From the NCBI RefSeq assembly GCF_012113595.1, contig NZ_CP050831.1, positions 3,906,001 to 3,970,000 on the forward strand: a stretch of 64,000 bases of DNA. The letters run 5' to 3'. How positions within the stretch are numbered: the first letter of the stretch is position 1; each line of letters starts with the position of its first letter. The notes under the pieces are model-generated. The model did not search any database. It had not been told where the DNA came from and worked only from the letters and a program-made list of their open reading frames with translations. The translations under genes and the position numbers were made by a program. The stretch comes from Bacteroides faecium. Its GTDB lineage: Bacteria; Bacteroidota; Bacteroidia; Bacteroidales; Bacteroidaceae. Shown here in pieces: positions 53,701 to 62,471 of the stretch.

Positions 53701-54869
53701 TTCTGTCTAATGCTTTTAAATTCACTCCCGAAGGCGGCACGGTTCACTTGACACTTTCCACAGAGGAAATAGAACAAAGGAATTACGTAAAAATAGAAGT
53801 TTCTGATACGGGCATCGGCATTTCGGAATCAGACTTGCCCTATATTTTCGACCGTTTTTATCAAGTCGGAAACCAGGGGGATGAAAAGCTGGGAAGCGGT
53901 ATCGGGCTTCATCTAGTTAGAGAATATGTGAATATTCACGAAGGAAGAGTCATAGTGGATAGCCGGATAGACTGCGGAAGCACATTTACCGTATGGCTGC
54001 CGACGGATTTAAAGTTGGAAATGGAAGAACTATCAGAAGAAATCGTTCAGGAAGAAAAAGCTGACGATGATATAATAGAGAGAAAATCCTCTTCGGATGA
54101 GAACCGGAAGAAACTACTGTTGGTAGAAGATAACAAAGAATTCCGCACCTTCCTGAAAGAGCAACTGGAAGATTTTTATCAGATTGTGGAAGCCGGCGAC
54201 GGTGAAGAAGGGGAGAAGTGTGCAATCGACGAAAATCCGGACTTGATTATCAGCGATATTATGATGCCGAAAGTAGACGGCATCGAACTTTGCCGGCGTA
54301 TCAAGACCAATGTGCAGACTTCTCATATCCCGGTGATATTGCTGACGGCACGTACGGCGGATGATATTAAAATCAACAGTTATGAGGTAGGCGCGGATTC
54401 TTATATGTCGAAGCCATTCAACTTTGACATGCTGATGGTACGCATTGAAAAGCTGATAGAGCAACAGGAAAAGAGGAAACAGGAGTTCCGTAAGAATATA
54501 GAGGTGAATCCGAGTGCGATTACGATTACCTCGGTGGATGAGCAGTTGATACAGAAAAGTCTGGAATATCTGGAAAAGAATATGGATAATCCGGAATATG
54601 GGGTGGAAGAGTTAAGCCGTGATTTGGGAATGGCACGTATGAGCCTTTACCGCAAGTTGCAGTCGATAACGGGAGACACGCCGACAGACTTTATTCGCAA
54701 TATTCGCCTGAAACGTGCGGCACAGTTGCTGCAAGGCAGCCGCCTGCCGATTGTAGAGGTAGCGAACCGGGTGGGATTCAGTTCACCGAGTTATTTTTCA
54801 AAGTGCTTCAAAGAGATGTTCGGCATGCTGCCCAAACAGTATGTAGAAGAGCATGAGAAAAAAGAATGA
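50796..54869 (+). CDS. Hybrid two-component system (HTCS) sensor-regulator
   Basis: 1357 residues from the ATG at 50796, which starts the signal peptide MKTRIYLLAVLLGVLFSGRM; frames to 50754 or 50790 add an unlikely extension. Periplasmic two-component propeller repeats about 25-700, Y_Y_Y domain about 720-790, membrane helix about 805-825, HisKA with FFTNISHELRTPLTL (His at about 856), HATPase (DTGIGISESDLPYIFDRFYQ, GSGIGLHLVREYV), receiver with LLLVEDN and phospho-Asp at about 1154 (ISDIMMP), and AraC DNA-binding end (LGMARMSLYRKLQSITGDTP, SPSYFSKCFKEMFGMLPKQY). HTCS proteins sense oligosaccharides and switch on the neighbouring Sus locus, here 56174-64000. Confidence 0.96.
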   Translation: MKTRIYLLAVLLGVLFSGRMYSQETSYVFRHIGVTDGLPDNYVKGVFPIPDGRIGIRSTVLLSLYDGANYSNFPFNLRGEYPISYNHIIPEQYMDAEKRLWMKERGGLRVFDLTTEQYIYNVDSLLSGFGLKEKISDVFIDSEKHCWFLTPDSSVYMYDSRTGTLDLICRNDEFTEYYGGLLGVESKGNYSWMVHQKGVIRCYDLEKKRFVKQVDFLEGQLKPDDRAILKILANGDFWIMWDRGIGYYDVYNKKWNQISGIKLGHYSWFTSMDVDKGGNAWVGTVMDGFYVIDMHNFSVTSTLNIPLLSGKSLQNGIQSIYCDQENNSVWIGLFNQGICYYHPSMNKLLLCNKKVVDGSWNGEEVRCMLETSKGEILMGTTQGLYRYEPGIQRMDILYKEFNQKNCRLLYEDSKKRIWVGTYHDGLYCIENGKVHAYAYPNTDYQNELDFTNIRTMVEDQSGRLWVSIYGGVGLFNTENGEISLLSEQFPELKKYKVANALAVDNQSRLIVGSDNGLYIYDSDKKTIWIPEQDGQANSIFNRGSIKYNQIFKDYEGTLWFATQYGLSILTRDGRSYTLGKEEGLSSAILNVVEDKNHDIWISTVTSIYKVKVDRKPEGYVFHVISYLSEAEIRQDDLFSFPSLATRDNQLFFGLMNGFITFSPEHMVDNQCVNRPLFTSFRLFNVPVASGEEYNGRILFDKALSYSDKVSLDYDENFVTLEFSGLNFPNPSQTSFRYQLEGFDKEWTESLFENGQGRVTYNNLPPGEYVFRVLAAGNDRVWGPESEFTIVIHPPFWDTFAARIFYIILSILLVTGLIYSINRRNRQRIISMQHQEALKQKEELDQMKFRFFTNISHELRTPLTLIITPLDMMLRKVADDTMKKQLNTIYKNAQNLLSLVNQLLDFRKLEMKGEKLHLMNGDMEEFILSASNNFAPMAVEKHLNFVTQTLHKPLYMFFDSDKVHKIVNNLLSNAFKFTPEGGTVHLTLSTEEIEQRNYVKIEVSDTGIGISESDLPYIFDRFYQVGNQGDEKLGSGIGLHLVREYVNIHEGRVIVDSRIDCGSTFTVWLPTDLKLEMEELSEEIVQEEKADDDIIERKSSSDENRKKLLLVEDNKEFRTFLKEQLEDFYQIVEAGDGEEGEKCAIDENPDLIISDIMMPKVDGIELCRRIKTNVQTSHIPVILLTARTADDIKINSYEVGADSYMSKPFNFDMLMVRIEKLIEQQEKRKQEFRKNIEVNPSAITITSVDEQLIQKSLEYLEKNMDNPEYGVEELSRDLGMARMSLYRKLQSITGDTPTDFIRNIRLKRAAQLLQGSRLPIVEVANRVGFSSPSYFSKCFKEMFGMLPKQYVEEHEKKE

Positions 54870-54982
54870 TAGGAAAATAACCGGATTACGATATAAATTG
54901 TTACTTTTGCATCCATTAGTTGGGGTAATTGTCAGATTAATAAGAAATATTCAAAACGTTTTTATCTATAATTTATATGTAT

Positions 54983-55357
54983 ATGAAAGTACTAGTTTTT
55001 ATTTCATTGGTAGGAAGTTTGTTGTTGGCATCTTGTGGAGGTAGTGGTTCGAAAAGTAACGCGAACACTCAGGAGGTAAATCCGGCAGATACTATTTACT
55101 TGGGCGACTTACGTGAGAAGTTTGCGGGCGACAGTATATTCTTTAAAGTTGTTGCTCCCGATTTGATGTTGATGGATTATCAATACTTCTGGGCTGCCAC
55201 AGAATCGGATGCTACCGAGAAAGGCTTGACCAAAGAGTATTATAAACATGTCAAGAAAGAAATTACGGATACGAACGAAGCTATCAAAAGAGGTGTAATG
55301 AAAGGGGCGAATGTAAAGCGCATACCGGACTTTCAGGAACAGCAGCAAGGCAAATAA
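54983..55357 (+). CDS. Small lipoprotein, unknown function
   Basis: 124 residues from ATG 54983 (a second ATG 6 bp upstream is possible). Signal peptide MKVLVFISLVGSLLLASC with lipobox LASC followed by Gly/Ser. Mature part is polar: DTIYLGDLREKFAGDSIFFK and KEITDTNEAIKRGVMKGANV. No family recognised. It lies after the HTCS gene with its own -7 TACTTTTG (54902-54909), and a terminator follows it. Confidence 0.75.
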   Translation: MKVLVFISLVGSLLLASCGGSGSKSNANTQEVNPADTIYLGDLREKFAGDSIFFKVVAPDLMLMDYQYFWAATESDATEKGLTKEYYKHVKKEITDTNEAIKRGVMKGANVKRIPDFQEQQQGK

Positions 55358-55401
55358 GATAATTGTAGATGAGGTAACATACTCTATACAAATTTAAGAA
55401 C

Positions 55402-55438
55402 AGGGGAGTCGTTAGAAATAACGATATCCCCTTTTTTA
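55402..55438 (+). terminator. Terminator after the small lipoprotein
   Basis: AGGGGA..TCGTTA (55402-55414) pairs with TAACGA..TCCCCT (55420-55433) with a small mismatch, followed by TTTTT. Confidence 0.8.
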
Positions 55439-55556
55439 TTGTACTGCCATACAGAAAAACACCGATGAAATGGGGAAATCCATGAAAAAAACGGGCTTGT
55501 TACGATAGCGTTGTCATCTGTTACTTTTCTTATATCCGTTTCTGTTTCTTATCTCT

Positions 55557-55564
55557 ACTTTTGT
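55557..55564 (+). promoter_or_regulatory. -7 box of the ECF sigma gene at 55594
   Basis: TACTTTTG, 29 bp before the start codon. No -33 at the right spacing. Confidence 0.45.
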
Positions 55565-55593
55565 AACATCGATTAACGGATAAACTTAATACC

Positions 55594-56124
55594 ATGAATA
55601 AGCAACCTTCTACATTTGACGAATTCTTCTCGGAATGTTACCTGAAATACCAGGGTTTCATCAAGAACTATATCGCTATCCGTATTTGTCATCCATACGA
55701 GGCGGAAGATTTGGCACAAGATGTTTTTGTCCGTTTATGGGAACACAGGGCATTTGTGAACAAGGATACCGTCTGGTCTTTACTAATCACTATTGCACGT
55801 AATATGGTGACGGATAAAATCCGCCGTTACTATCGGCAGGAAGATTTTGTCTCCTATATATATAATAATGTAGAAGATAAAACACGGAATACTACTGAAG
55901 AAGCCGTGCAATATGGTGAATTAAAGCGGTTGCACAATAAGGTAGTCGGAACTCTTCCCTCTAAACGTCGCCGGATTTATGAGTTGAGCTTTCACCACGA
56001 ACTCTCCTGTCCGGCTATTGCCGATAAGCTATCCTTATCTCCCCGTACGGTAGAGTGCCAACTGTTACTGGCTCGCAAAACAGTACGTACATATTTGAAA
56101 GATGAATTCTCCAAAGTCGGTTAG
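55594..56124 (+). CDS. ECF-type sigma factor without adjacent anti-sigma
   Basis: 176 residues. Region 2 about 15-85 (ECYLKYQGFIKNYIAIRICH, AEDLAQDVFVRLWEH) and region 4 about 120-170 (LPSKRRRIYELSFHHELSCP, AIADKLSLSPRTVECQLLLA). The next gene, 49 bp on, is susC; no FecR gene lies near and that SusC has no STN domain. So either sigma is free and set by transcription from the HTCS side, or its anti-sigma is elsewhere. Confidence 0.92.
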   Translation: MNKQPSTFDEFFSECYLKYQGFIKNYIAIRICHPYEAEDLAQDVFVRLWEHRAFVNKDTVWSLLITIARNMVTDKIRRYYRQEDFVSYIYNNVEDKTRNTTEEAVQYGELKRLHNKVVGTLPSKRRRIYELSFHHELSCPAIADKLSLSPRTVECQLLLARKTVRTYLKDEFSKVG

Positions 56125-56173
56125 ATACCAGATTCGGAAAAACACATATTAACTTTAACAATTTAATAGTATT

Positions 56174-59100
56174 ATGGAAATTAAATCCAAATTCTTATGT
56201 AGTAGAGGAGTCGCATTGGCTTTTGCCGTGCTGCTGGGTGGCTCACCCGGTATAGTGCTCTATGCAAATGAATCTGTAGAAGAAAGTTTGATTGTCGCCC
56301 AGGCAGGTCGTACCATCAAAGGTCTTGTTACGGATGCTAACGGCGAACCGCTGATTGGTTGTAATGTAGTGGTTGTCGGAGGAAATGCGGGAGTGATTAC
56401 CGATATGGACGGTAAATTCTCACTGAATATTCCTGCTGATGCGAAGCAAATCAAAATTAGCTATATCGGATATGTAGACCAGATTGTCAACTTGAACGAC
56501 CGTTCCGATTTCAAGGTTGTATTGAAAGAAGATAACAATGCGCTGGATGAAGTAGTTGTCGTAGGTTACGGTACACAGAAAAAGGCGACGTTGACGGGTG
56601 CGGTGGAATCGGTGAGCAGTAAGACATTGCAGAGCCGTGCCATCACCAATGTGGGAGCAGCCTTGCAGGGAGCCACTCCGGGGCTGGTCGTTACCCGTTC
56701 ATCTACCCGTCCGGGTAATGAAGGTCTGAATTTCCAGATTCGTGGCGCGACATCTATCAACGGCGGCAGTCCACTGATTGTTATCGACGGAGTACCTGCA
56801 TTGAATTCCGTTTCTTTTCAAAACCTGAACATGGATGATGTAGAAAACATCAGTGTCTTGAAGGACGGTGCGGCATCTATCTATGGAGCGAAGGCTGCCA
56901 ACGGCGTTATCCTTGTCACAACGAAGAAAGGTAAAGGCAAAGCGACGGTAGATTATAACTTCAATATGCGTTTCACTACCAACGGTATAATGTCTTATTC
57001 TCCGTCCATGCAAGAGTATGCCTCTATGTGGATAGAAGCCAATAATGAAATGGAAACCAAGGATTGGTGGAATTGGGGAGAAGAGACTTTACGGAAAATG
57101 CAGACCGGATATGAAGGAATCTATCATACCGTTGACGCAGGATGGGGTGACCTTTTTATAGGCAACGCCAATCGTTTGGAAGAACTGTTTGCCCGCCGTT
57201 ATTCCTATCAGCACAACCTGAGCGTGTCGGGCTCGACGGAAAAATCCGATTACCGCATCTCTCTGGCATATGCCGACAACCAGGCTAACCTGGCTGTAGC
57301 CTATGACGGACAGACACAGCTCAATTTGCGTCTGAATTACGGAATAAAACTGACGGACTGGTTCAAACTGGAAACTTCCGCCAGCATGATTAAAACAGAT
57401 ACAAGCACTCCCTCAACAGGCATCGACGCCAACATGTATGCCTACGACCCGCCTTTCTTTCCTGCTAAGAATCCCTACGGACAGTGGTATTCTATCTTCG
57501 GAAGCAGAGGAGAGCGTCAACCGGTAGCTGCCATTTCGGACGGTGGACGCGACGACAGAACGAACCTGACTACCCGTGTGGACTTGAAAGCTACGATTGA
57601 TATTTGGAAAGGAATCAGTTTCGAGGGTATGGCTTCCTTCCAGAATGAAGAGTTTCGCCGCGACCGCTACGTCATTCCGGTACAGGTGTACGACTGGTTT
57701 GGAAATCCCGTGCGTACCATTGTGGCTACCCAGCAGACTATGGATAATTCGGGTGGCGTTTTCCCTTTGAAGGATACCAACAATCCGGCATACCTGATGG
57801 AAGCCAACAATCAGCTTTATCAATACTATTCCGGTTTGCTGAAATATAACCGCACGTTTGCCGATATGCACAACGTATCGGCTACCTTGGGTATCAATGC
57901 CGAGAAATGGATGGTGAAGAAACTTTCGGCTGCCCGCGAAACGATGGAGGATTCAGGCGTGTATGACCTCGAACTGGCTAGCGGAAAGAAAAACAGTAGC
58001 GGAGGAAAGACGCAGAGTGGTACTTACTCTTATCTTATGAGATTGAACTACAACTATGCGGAGAAGTACTTGGCAGAAATCCTGGGACGTCGGGACGGCG
58101 ATTCCCGTTTTGCCAAAGGATATAAGTTCCGTAACTTTTTCTCCGGTTCTTTGGGTTGGGTTTTCACGGCCGAAGATTTTATGAACTTCATCACTCCGGT
58201 TGTCAGTTTCGGTAAAGTCCGTTTAAGCTACGGTAACTCCGGTAATAATGGTGGTTTGGGCGACTTTGCCTACCTGTCTTTGATAAGTCAAGGTAATACA
58301 GCCTTCGGTACCAGCGTATCCCAACAAGTATCTTCCGGTTTTGCCAACGGCGGACTGATTAGTTATGATACCACATGGGAACGTGTGGAACAGAAAAATA
58401 TCGGTATAGATTTGAACTTCCTGAACAATCGCCTGACTGCGTCTTTCGACTACTTTATCAAGGATAATATCGGGATGCTTTCCAATGTTACTTATCCCGG
58501 TGTATTGGGTGGAACGGCTCCCAAGACCAACAGCGGACGCCTGAACGTAAAAGGATGGGAAGTTACGGTAGGATGGCGCGACCAAGTCCGGGATTTCTCT
58601 TACTATGCCAACTTTAACATCGGAGATAACAAGACTTTACTGAAAAATGTAGAAGGAGCCGATACTTATACGGCAGGAACGAATAATGTAAACGGTTATC
58701 CGTTGGGCGCTTTCTTCCTTTACCGTACCGATGGTTTCTTTAAAGACCAGGAAGAAGTAGACCGCTACTATGCACTGTATGGCGGAAAAGGCGACCTATT
58801 GAATGTCGGAAAGAACAGTGACAGGCAGTTGCGTCCGGGAGACGTGAAACGTCTCGACCTGAATGGCGACTATAAAATTACTGCTGATGGAAGTGCCAAT
58901 AGTGACTTGCAGTATGTCGGAGATGCGTCTCCGCATTTTGTATTCGGATTGAATGTCGGATTTTCATGGAAAGGTGTCGATCTTAGTGCCATGTTCCAGG
59001 GAGTGGGAAAACAGTATATTTTGCGTAAAGACTATATGGCTTATCCGTTCCGTATGCGTACCACCAACCAAAACCCGACCTATCTTGGCAAGACATGGAC

Positions 59101-59419
59101 AAAAGATAATCCCAACGCAGAATTTCCCCGTCTGACCACCAACTCCACGTTGGCTCAGTGGAACTATGAGAACAATGATTATATGCTTCAGAACAGCCGC
59201 TATATCCGTCTGAAAACGTTGATTGTCGGTTACACATTGCCGCAGATATGGACGCGCAAGGTAAAACTCGAAAAAGTACGGCTCTACTTCTCTGGCAACG
59301 ACTTATGGGAAGCAACCAGTATCCGCGACGGTTTCGACCCTGAAATGGGAGCTGCTTCCAATACCGGTGGATATCCGTTTGCCCGTACTTGGTCGTTCGG
59401 GTTGAATGTTACCTTATAA
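56174..59419 (+). CDS. SusC-family TonB-dependent receptor
   Basis: 1081 residues. Signal peptide (SRGVALAFAVLLGGSPGIVL), carboxypeptidase-like domain about 45-125 (IKGLVTDANGEPLIGCNVVV), no STN domain, DEVVVVGYGTQKKATLTGAV before the plug, plug about 130-245 (IDGVPALNSVSFQNLNMDDV, VLKDGAASIYGAKAANGVIL), barrel to the end FGLNVTL. Partner of the SusD encoded 29 bp downstream. HTCS regulation fits the lack of STN. Cargo unknown. Confidence 0.96.
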   Translation: MEIKSKFLCSRGVALAFAVLLGGSPGIVLYANESVEESLIVAQAGRTIKGLVTDANGEPLIGCNVVVVGGNAGVITDMDGKFSLNIPADAKQIKISYIGYVDQIVNLNDRSDFKVVLKEDNNALDEVVVVGYGTQKKATLTGAVESVSSKTLQSRAITNVGAALQGATPGLVVTRSSTRPGNEGLNFQIRGATSINGGSPLIVIDGVPALNSVSFQNLNMDDVENISVLKDGAASIYGAKAANGVILVTTKKGKGKATVDYNFNMRFTTNGIMSYSPSMQEYASMWIEANNEMETKDWWNWGEETLRKMQTGYEGIYHTVDAGWGDLFIGNANRLEELFARRYSYQHNLSVSGSTEKSDYRISLAYADNQANLAVAYDGQTQLNLRLNYGIKLTDWFKLETSASMIKTDTSTPSTGIDANMYAYDPPFFPAKNPYGQWYSIFGSRGERQPVAAISDGGRDDRTNLTTRVDLKATIDIWKGISFEGMASFQNEEFRRDRYVIPVQVYDWFGNPVRTIVATQQTMDNSGGVFPLKDTNNPAYLMEANNQLYQYYSGLLKYNRTFADMHNVSATLGINAEKWMVKKLSAARETMEDSGVYDLELASGKKNSSGGKTQSGTYSYLMRLNYNYAEKYLAEILGRRDGDSRFAKGYKFRNFFSGSLGWVFTAEDFMNFITPVVSFGKVRLSYGNSGNNGGLGDFAYLSLISQGNTAFGTSVSQQVSSGFANGGLISYDTTWERVEQKNIGIDLNFLNNRLTASFDYFIKDNIGMLSNVTYPGVLGGTAPKTNSGRLNVKGWEVTVGWRDQVRDFSYYANFNIGDNKTLLKNVEGADTYTAGTNNVNGYPLGAFFLYRTDGFFKDQEEVDRYYALYGGKGDLLNVGKNSDRQLRPGDVKRLDLNGDYKITADGSANSDLQYVGDASPHFVFGLNVGFSWKGVDLSAMFQGVGKQYILRKDYMAYPFRMRTTNQNPTYLGKTWTKDNPNAEFPRLTTNSTLAQWNYENNDYMLQNSRYIRLKTLIVGYTLPQIWTRKVKLEKVRLYFSGNDLWEATSIRDGFDPEMGAASNTGGYPFARTWSFGLNVTL

Positions 59420-59448
59420 TATGAACAAATCGATAAAAAGAAAATAGT

Positions 59449-61224
59449 ATGAAGAAGATAATTTATATATTGGTATGTAGCTGTTTGTTGGGACTCACTG
59501 CCTGCCAGAACACATTCCTTGATTTGGATCCTTTGGACTCGAAGACAGATGCGGTTTATTTTAAGACGCCGGAACACTTCCGTGAATACGCCAATGGTCT
59601 ATATTCTCAGTTGCTTGGATGGCGTTCGGGCATTCTTGACCACATGGATATCCAGTCCGACCTTATAACGAACCCGTCCAATCAGTGGAATATCGGTCAC
59701 GGAACTATCAGTGTAGGGTATGATGACAGTCGTTGGACAAGCCTTTACGGCAATATCCGGGCAGACAATATGTTGTTGGAGAAAGCGGCGGCATACGCAG
59801 GTGACCAGTCTGCACTTACACAATATATCGGCGAAGCGTATTTCTTCCGTGCTTACAATTATTTCTATCTGTTGCAATACTTCGGAGGAGTACCTATTGT
59901 GACCAAGTCTCTCGATACGGAGTCTCCCGAACTATATTATCCCCGTAACAGCCGCTATGAAGTGATAGATTTGATTCTTGCCGACCTTCAGAACGCCATA
60001 GACAAACTGCCGATCGAGCAGAATATCAGTTCCTCTGATAAAGGTCATATCAGCAAGCAGGCGGCAAAAGCTTTCAAGGCACGCGTATTGCTCTACGAAG
60101 CCACATGGCGCAAGAATGTAGGTACAAAAGCGGATTTTGAAGGTTCGGCAGGCCCGGCGTCCGACCAGGTGAACGTATTCCTCGAAGAAAGTATCGCTTT
60201 GTCCGAAGAAGTGATGAAAGACCAGGCTTACTCTTTGTGGAACTATAACGGTGATGCGCGAATGAACAATATGAGCAGCCGTTACCTTTTCTGCATCGAA
60301 GATGCCGAAAGTAACCCCGGCGGTTATGGAAGAGATACGAATAAGGAATTCATCATCTATTCCGTGTTCGACCGTGACGCTGCTCCCGGCAAGTTCCAGT
60401 TGAATCTGAATATGTCGTATGTCTATCCTAGCAGAAAGCTTATGGATATGTTCCTTTGTAAAAACGGACTTCCGGTTTGTGAAGGTAACGAGCAGTTCGG
60501 CGGTTACTACACCCCGACATCCGAATATAAGAATCGCGACTATCGCATGGAAGCATATGTAGGAAAAAATGCGGATAATATGTCTTTAAACGGAACATCG
60601 GGTTATGGAAACATGAAATTCATTACCTACAAGCCTGCACAAGAACGTGAAGAGTCTGCCAATTATTCAATACTTCGTCTTGCGGAGGTCTATTTGAACT
60701 ATGCAGAAGCGGTAATGACACGCTACAATAAGATAGAGGACACTCAACTGGACGCTTCCATCAATAATCTACGCAGACGTGCCAATGTAGCTTCGCTTAC
60801 GAATGCTTTGGTAGGGCAGATTATTACACTGACCAACTCGACTAAATCACACGAAGAAGTGATGATGGACGAAATTCGTCGCGAGCGGGCGGTGGAACTT
60901 TATATGGAAGGTTTCCGTTACGACGATTTGAAACGTTGGGGCCTATTGGAACGTGAACTGAACCAACCCCGTTGCGGCAGAGTACTGGGCGGAGTAGGCT
61001 ATGCCACTACCTTCAAAGATGCCAACGGCAACAATCTTTCTGCTTACAACTCCAGCGCTTATGTTAACGGTGAGTTGAAAGTAGAGACGGGACACGGTGA
61101 ACTATCGTGCGTGCTTCTCTCCAAGAAAGCGGACAGTTCACTTTCCTCACGTCATTACCTGTATCCCATTCCGCAACATCAGATTAACTTGAATCCTAAT
61201 CTCAAGCAGAATCCGGGTTACTAA
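59449..61224 (+). CDS. SusD/RagB-family surface lipoprotein
   Basis: 591 residues. Lipobox LTAC followed by QNTFLDLDPLDSKTDAVYFK, the normal SusD start. Helical core (EAYFFRAYNYFYLLQYFGGV, YDDLKRWGLLERELN) and the C-terminal block HYLYPIPQHQINLNPNLKQN are complete. Lid of the SusC at 56174. Confidence 0.96.
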   Translation: MKKIIYILVCSCLLGLTACQNTFLDLDPLDSKTDAVYFKTPEHFREYANGLYSQLLGWRSGILDHMDIQSDLITNPSNQWNIGHGTISVGYDDSRWTSLYGNIRADNMLLEKAAAYAGDQSALTQYIGEAYFFRAYNYFYLLQYFGGVPIVTKSLDTESPELYYPRNSRYEVIDLILADLQNAIDKLPIEQNISSSDKGHISKQAAKAFKARVLLYEATWRKNVGTKADFEGSAGPASDQVNVFLEESIALSEEVMKDQAYSLWNYNGDARMNNMSSRYLFCIEDAESNPGGYGRDTNKEFIIYSVFDRDAAPGKFQLNLNMSYVYPSRKLMDMFLCKNGLPVCEGNEQFGGYYTPTSEYKNRDYRMEAYVGKNADNMSLNGTSGYGNMKFITYKPAQEREESANYSILRLAEVYLNYAEAVMTRYNKIEDTQLDASINNLRRRANVASLTNALVGQIITLTNSTKSHEEVMMDEIRRERAVELYMEGFRYDDLKRWGLLERELNQPRCGRVLGGVGYATTFKDANGNNLSAYNSSAYVNGELKVETGHGELSCVLLSKKADSSLSSRHYLYPIPQHQINLNPNLKQNPGY

Positions 61225-61245
61225 ATAACTTACTAATCTATATAT

Positions 61246-62460
61246 ATGAACGATATGAAATACTCATTAATAAAAAATGCGTTCGGTCTGTTGGCTTTGA
61301 TCTCTTTTCCGATGCTGTTTACCGGATGCGAGCAGGACGCTAAATTTAAGACATATGTATATCCTACGGCAGAAATATCGGAGATGTATCCGACGCTGGG
61401 ATATGCGGCAGAGAAGGTCACGTTTGTAGGAACCAACTTCGGCGACCGCAAAGAAGCCCTGAAAGTAGCTTTCGGAGGAGTGGCGGTAAGTAACATTCTG
61501 TCTTGCAACAACAACTGCGTAGTGGTGGAAGTGCCCGAAGGAGCAGTAGCGGGCGACGTGACTTTGCAGACATGGAACAATGAACCTGTTACCGTAGGAA
61601 CATTCAAGGTATATCCCACTCCTATCATAGAAGAGATTTTTTCGCACAATGCGGAATACGGCTCGAATATGGCTGTCGAAGGCGACCTGGTAACAATAAA
61701 AGGAGCAAACTTCGGTACTGACAAGACTCTGGTTGAAGTGAAGTTTAACGGAACGGTAGCTCCGATAGAGTCTCTGGTAGACGAACAGATTGTTGTCAAA
61801 ACTCCGGCATATACGTCGGGACTTGTCACCGTTACTATCCGTCCCGAAGCAAACGCCAATAGCATGACACTCACCGGTACGGGACTGATGGATCCGCAAG
61901 CAACGGGCGACGTGACATCTATCTTCTTGCAGAACAGCGTAGCCCCGTTCAGTCCGAGTGGTGCTGTAGGAACTTGGGCGATAGCTACCGGCTGGCATAC
62001 AACCGGCGGTTTTGTTGGCGCAACGACTATACAGTTCACGGAAGAGAATCCCGACGGCTTGTTCGTATTGGAATGTTGGGGCAGCAATAAGAAGGAAAAT
62101 GCGAAGATATATCAAGTGACTACCTTGCCGAAAGGTGACTATGTATTCGAATTGGATTTTGTTCAGATACAGAAAGAAGCCGGTCGTTTTGGTGTGCATT
62201 TTGTGATAGCCGAAGGTGATGGAACTATTCCTGACCTGGTAGCCAATGGCGACCAACTCACTGGTGAGAATATAGATAAAGTAATCACGTCTTACGGTAT
62301 CACGGGCACTATGGATCCGCATACAAAAGAAATCGCCGTTCATTTGGATGAAACAAAGCAACTGACTATGGGATTTGTAACCCAGTTGAATAATAAGGGA
62401 ACGGTAAAACTTTCGGCAATCAAAATTAATAGAGAGAAAGCTATTGATAACCAAGATTAA
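61246..62460 (+). CDS. Two-IPT/TIG-domain surface lipoprotein (glycan-binding type)
   Basis: 404 residues. Lipobox LFTGC followed by EQDAK. IPT/TIG domains about 40-120 (EISEMYPTLGYAAEKVTFVG) and 123-205 (IIEEIFSHNAEYGSNMAVEG, VTIKGANFGTDKTLVEVKFN), then a beta-sandwich about 210-400 ending VKLSAIKIN that resembles a carbohydrate-binding module. Typical of surface glycan-binding proteins coded after susD. Long antisense frames here are shadows. Confidence 0.86.
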   Translation: MNDMKYSLIKNAFGLLALISFPMLFTGCEQDAKFKTYVYPTAEISEMYPTLGYAAEKVTFVGTNFGDRKEALKVAFGGVAVSNILSCNNNCVVVEVPEGAVAGDVTLQTWNNEPVTVGTFKVYPTPIIEEIFSHNAEYGSNMAVEGDLVTIKGANFGTDKTLVEVKFNGTVAPIESLVDEQIVVKTPAYTSGLVTVTIRPEANANSMTLTGTGLMDPQATGDVTSIFLQNSVAPFSPSGAVGTWAIATGWHTTGGFVGATTIQFTEENPDGLFVLECWGSNKKENAKIYQVTTLPKGDYVFELDFVQIQKEAGRFGVHFVIAEGDGTIPDLVANGDQLTGENIDKVITSYGITGTMDPHTKEIAVHLDETKQLTMGFVTQLNNKGTVKLSAIKINREKAIDNQD

Positions 62461-62471
62461 AAAGCAGATTT

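Noticed and set aside
61233..62454. Long minus-strand frames (284 and 395 residues) opposite the first IPT/TIG gene
   Set aside because: They are antisense to a convincing lipoprotein gene, are rich in Arg, His, Cys and Tyr runs typical of shadow frames, and show no domain.
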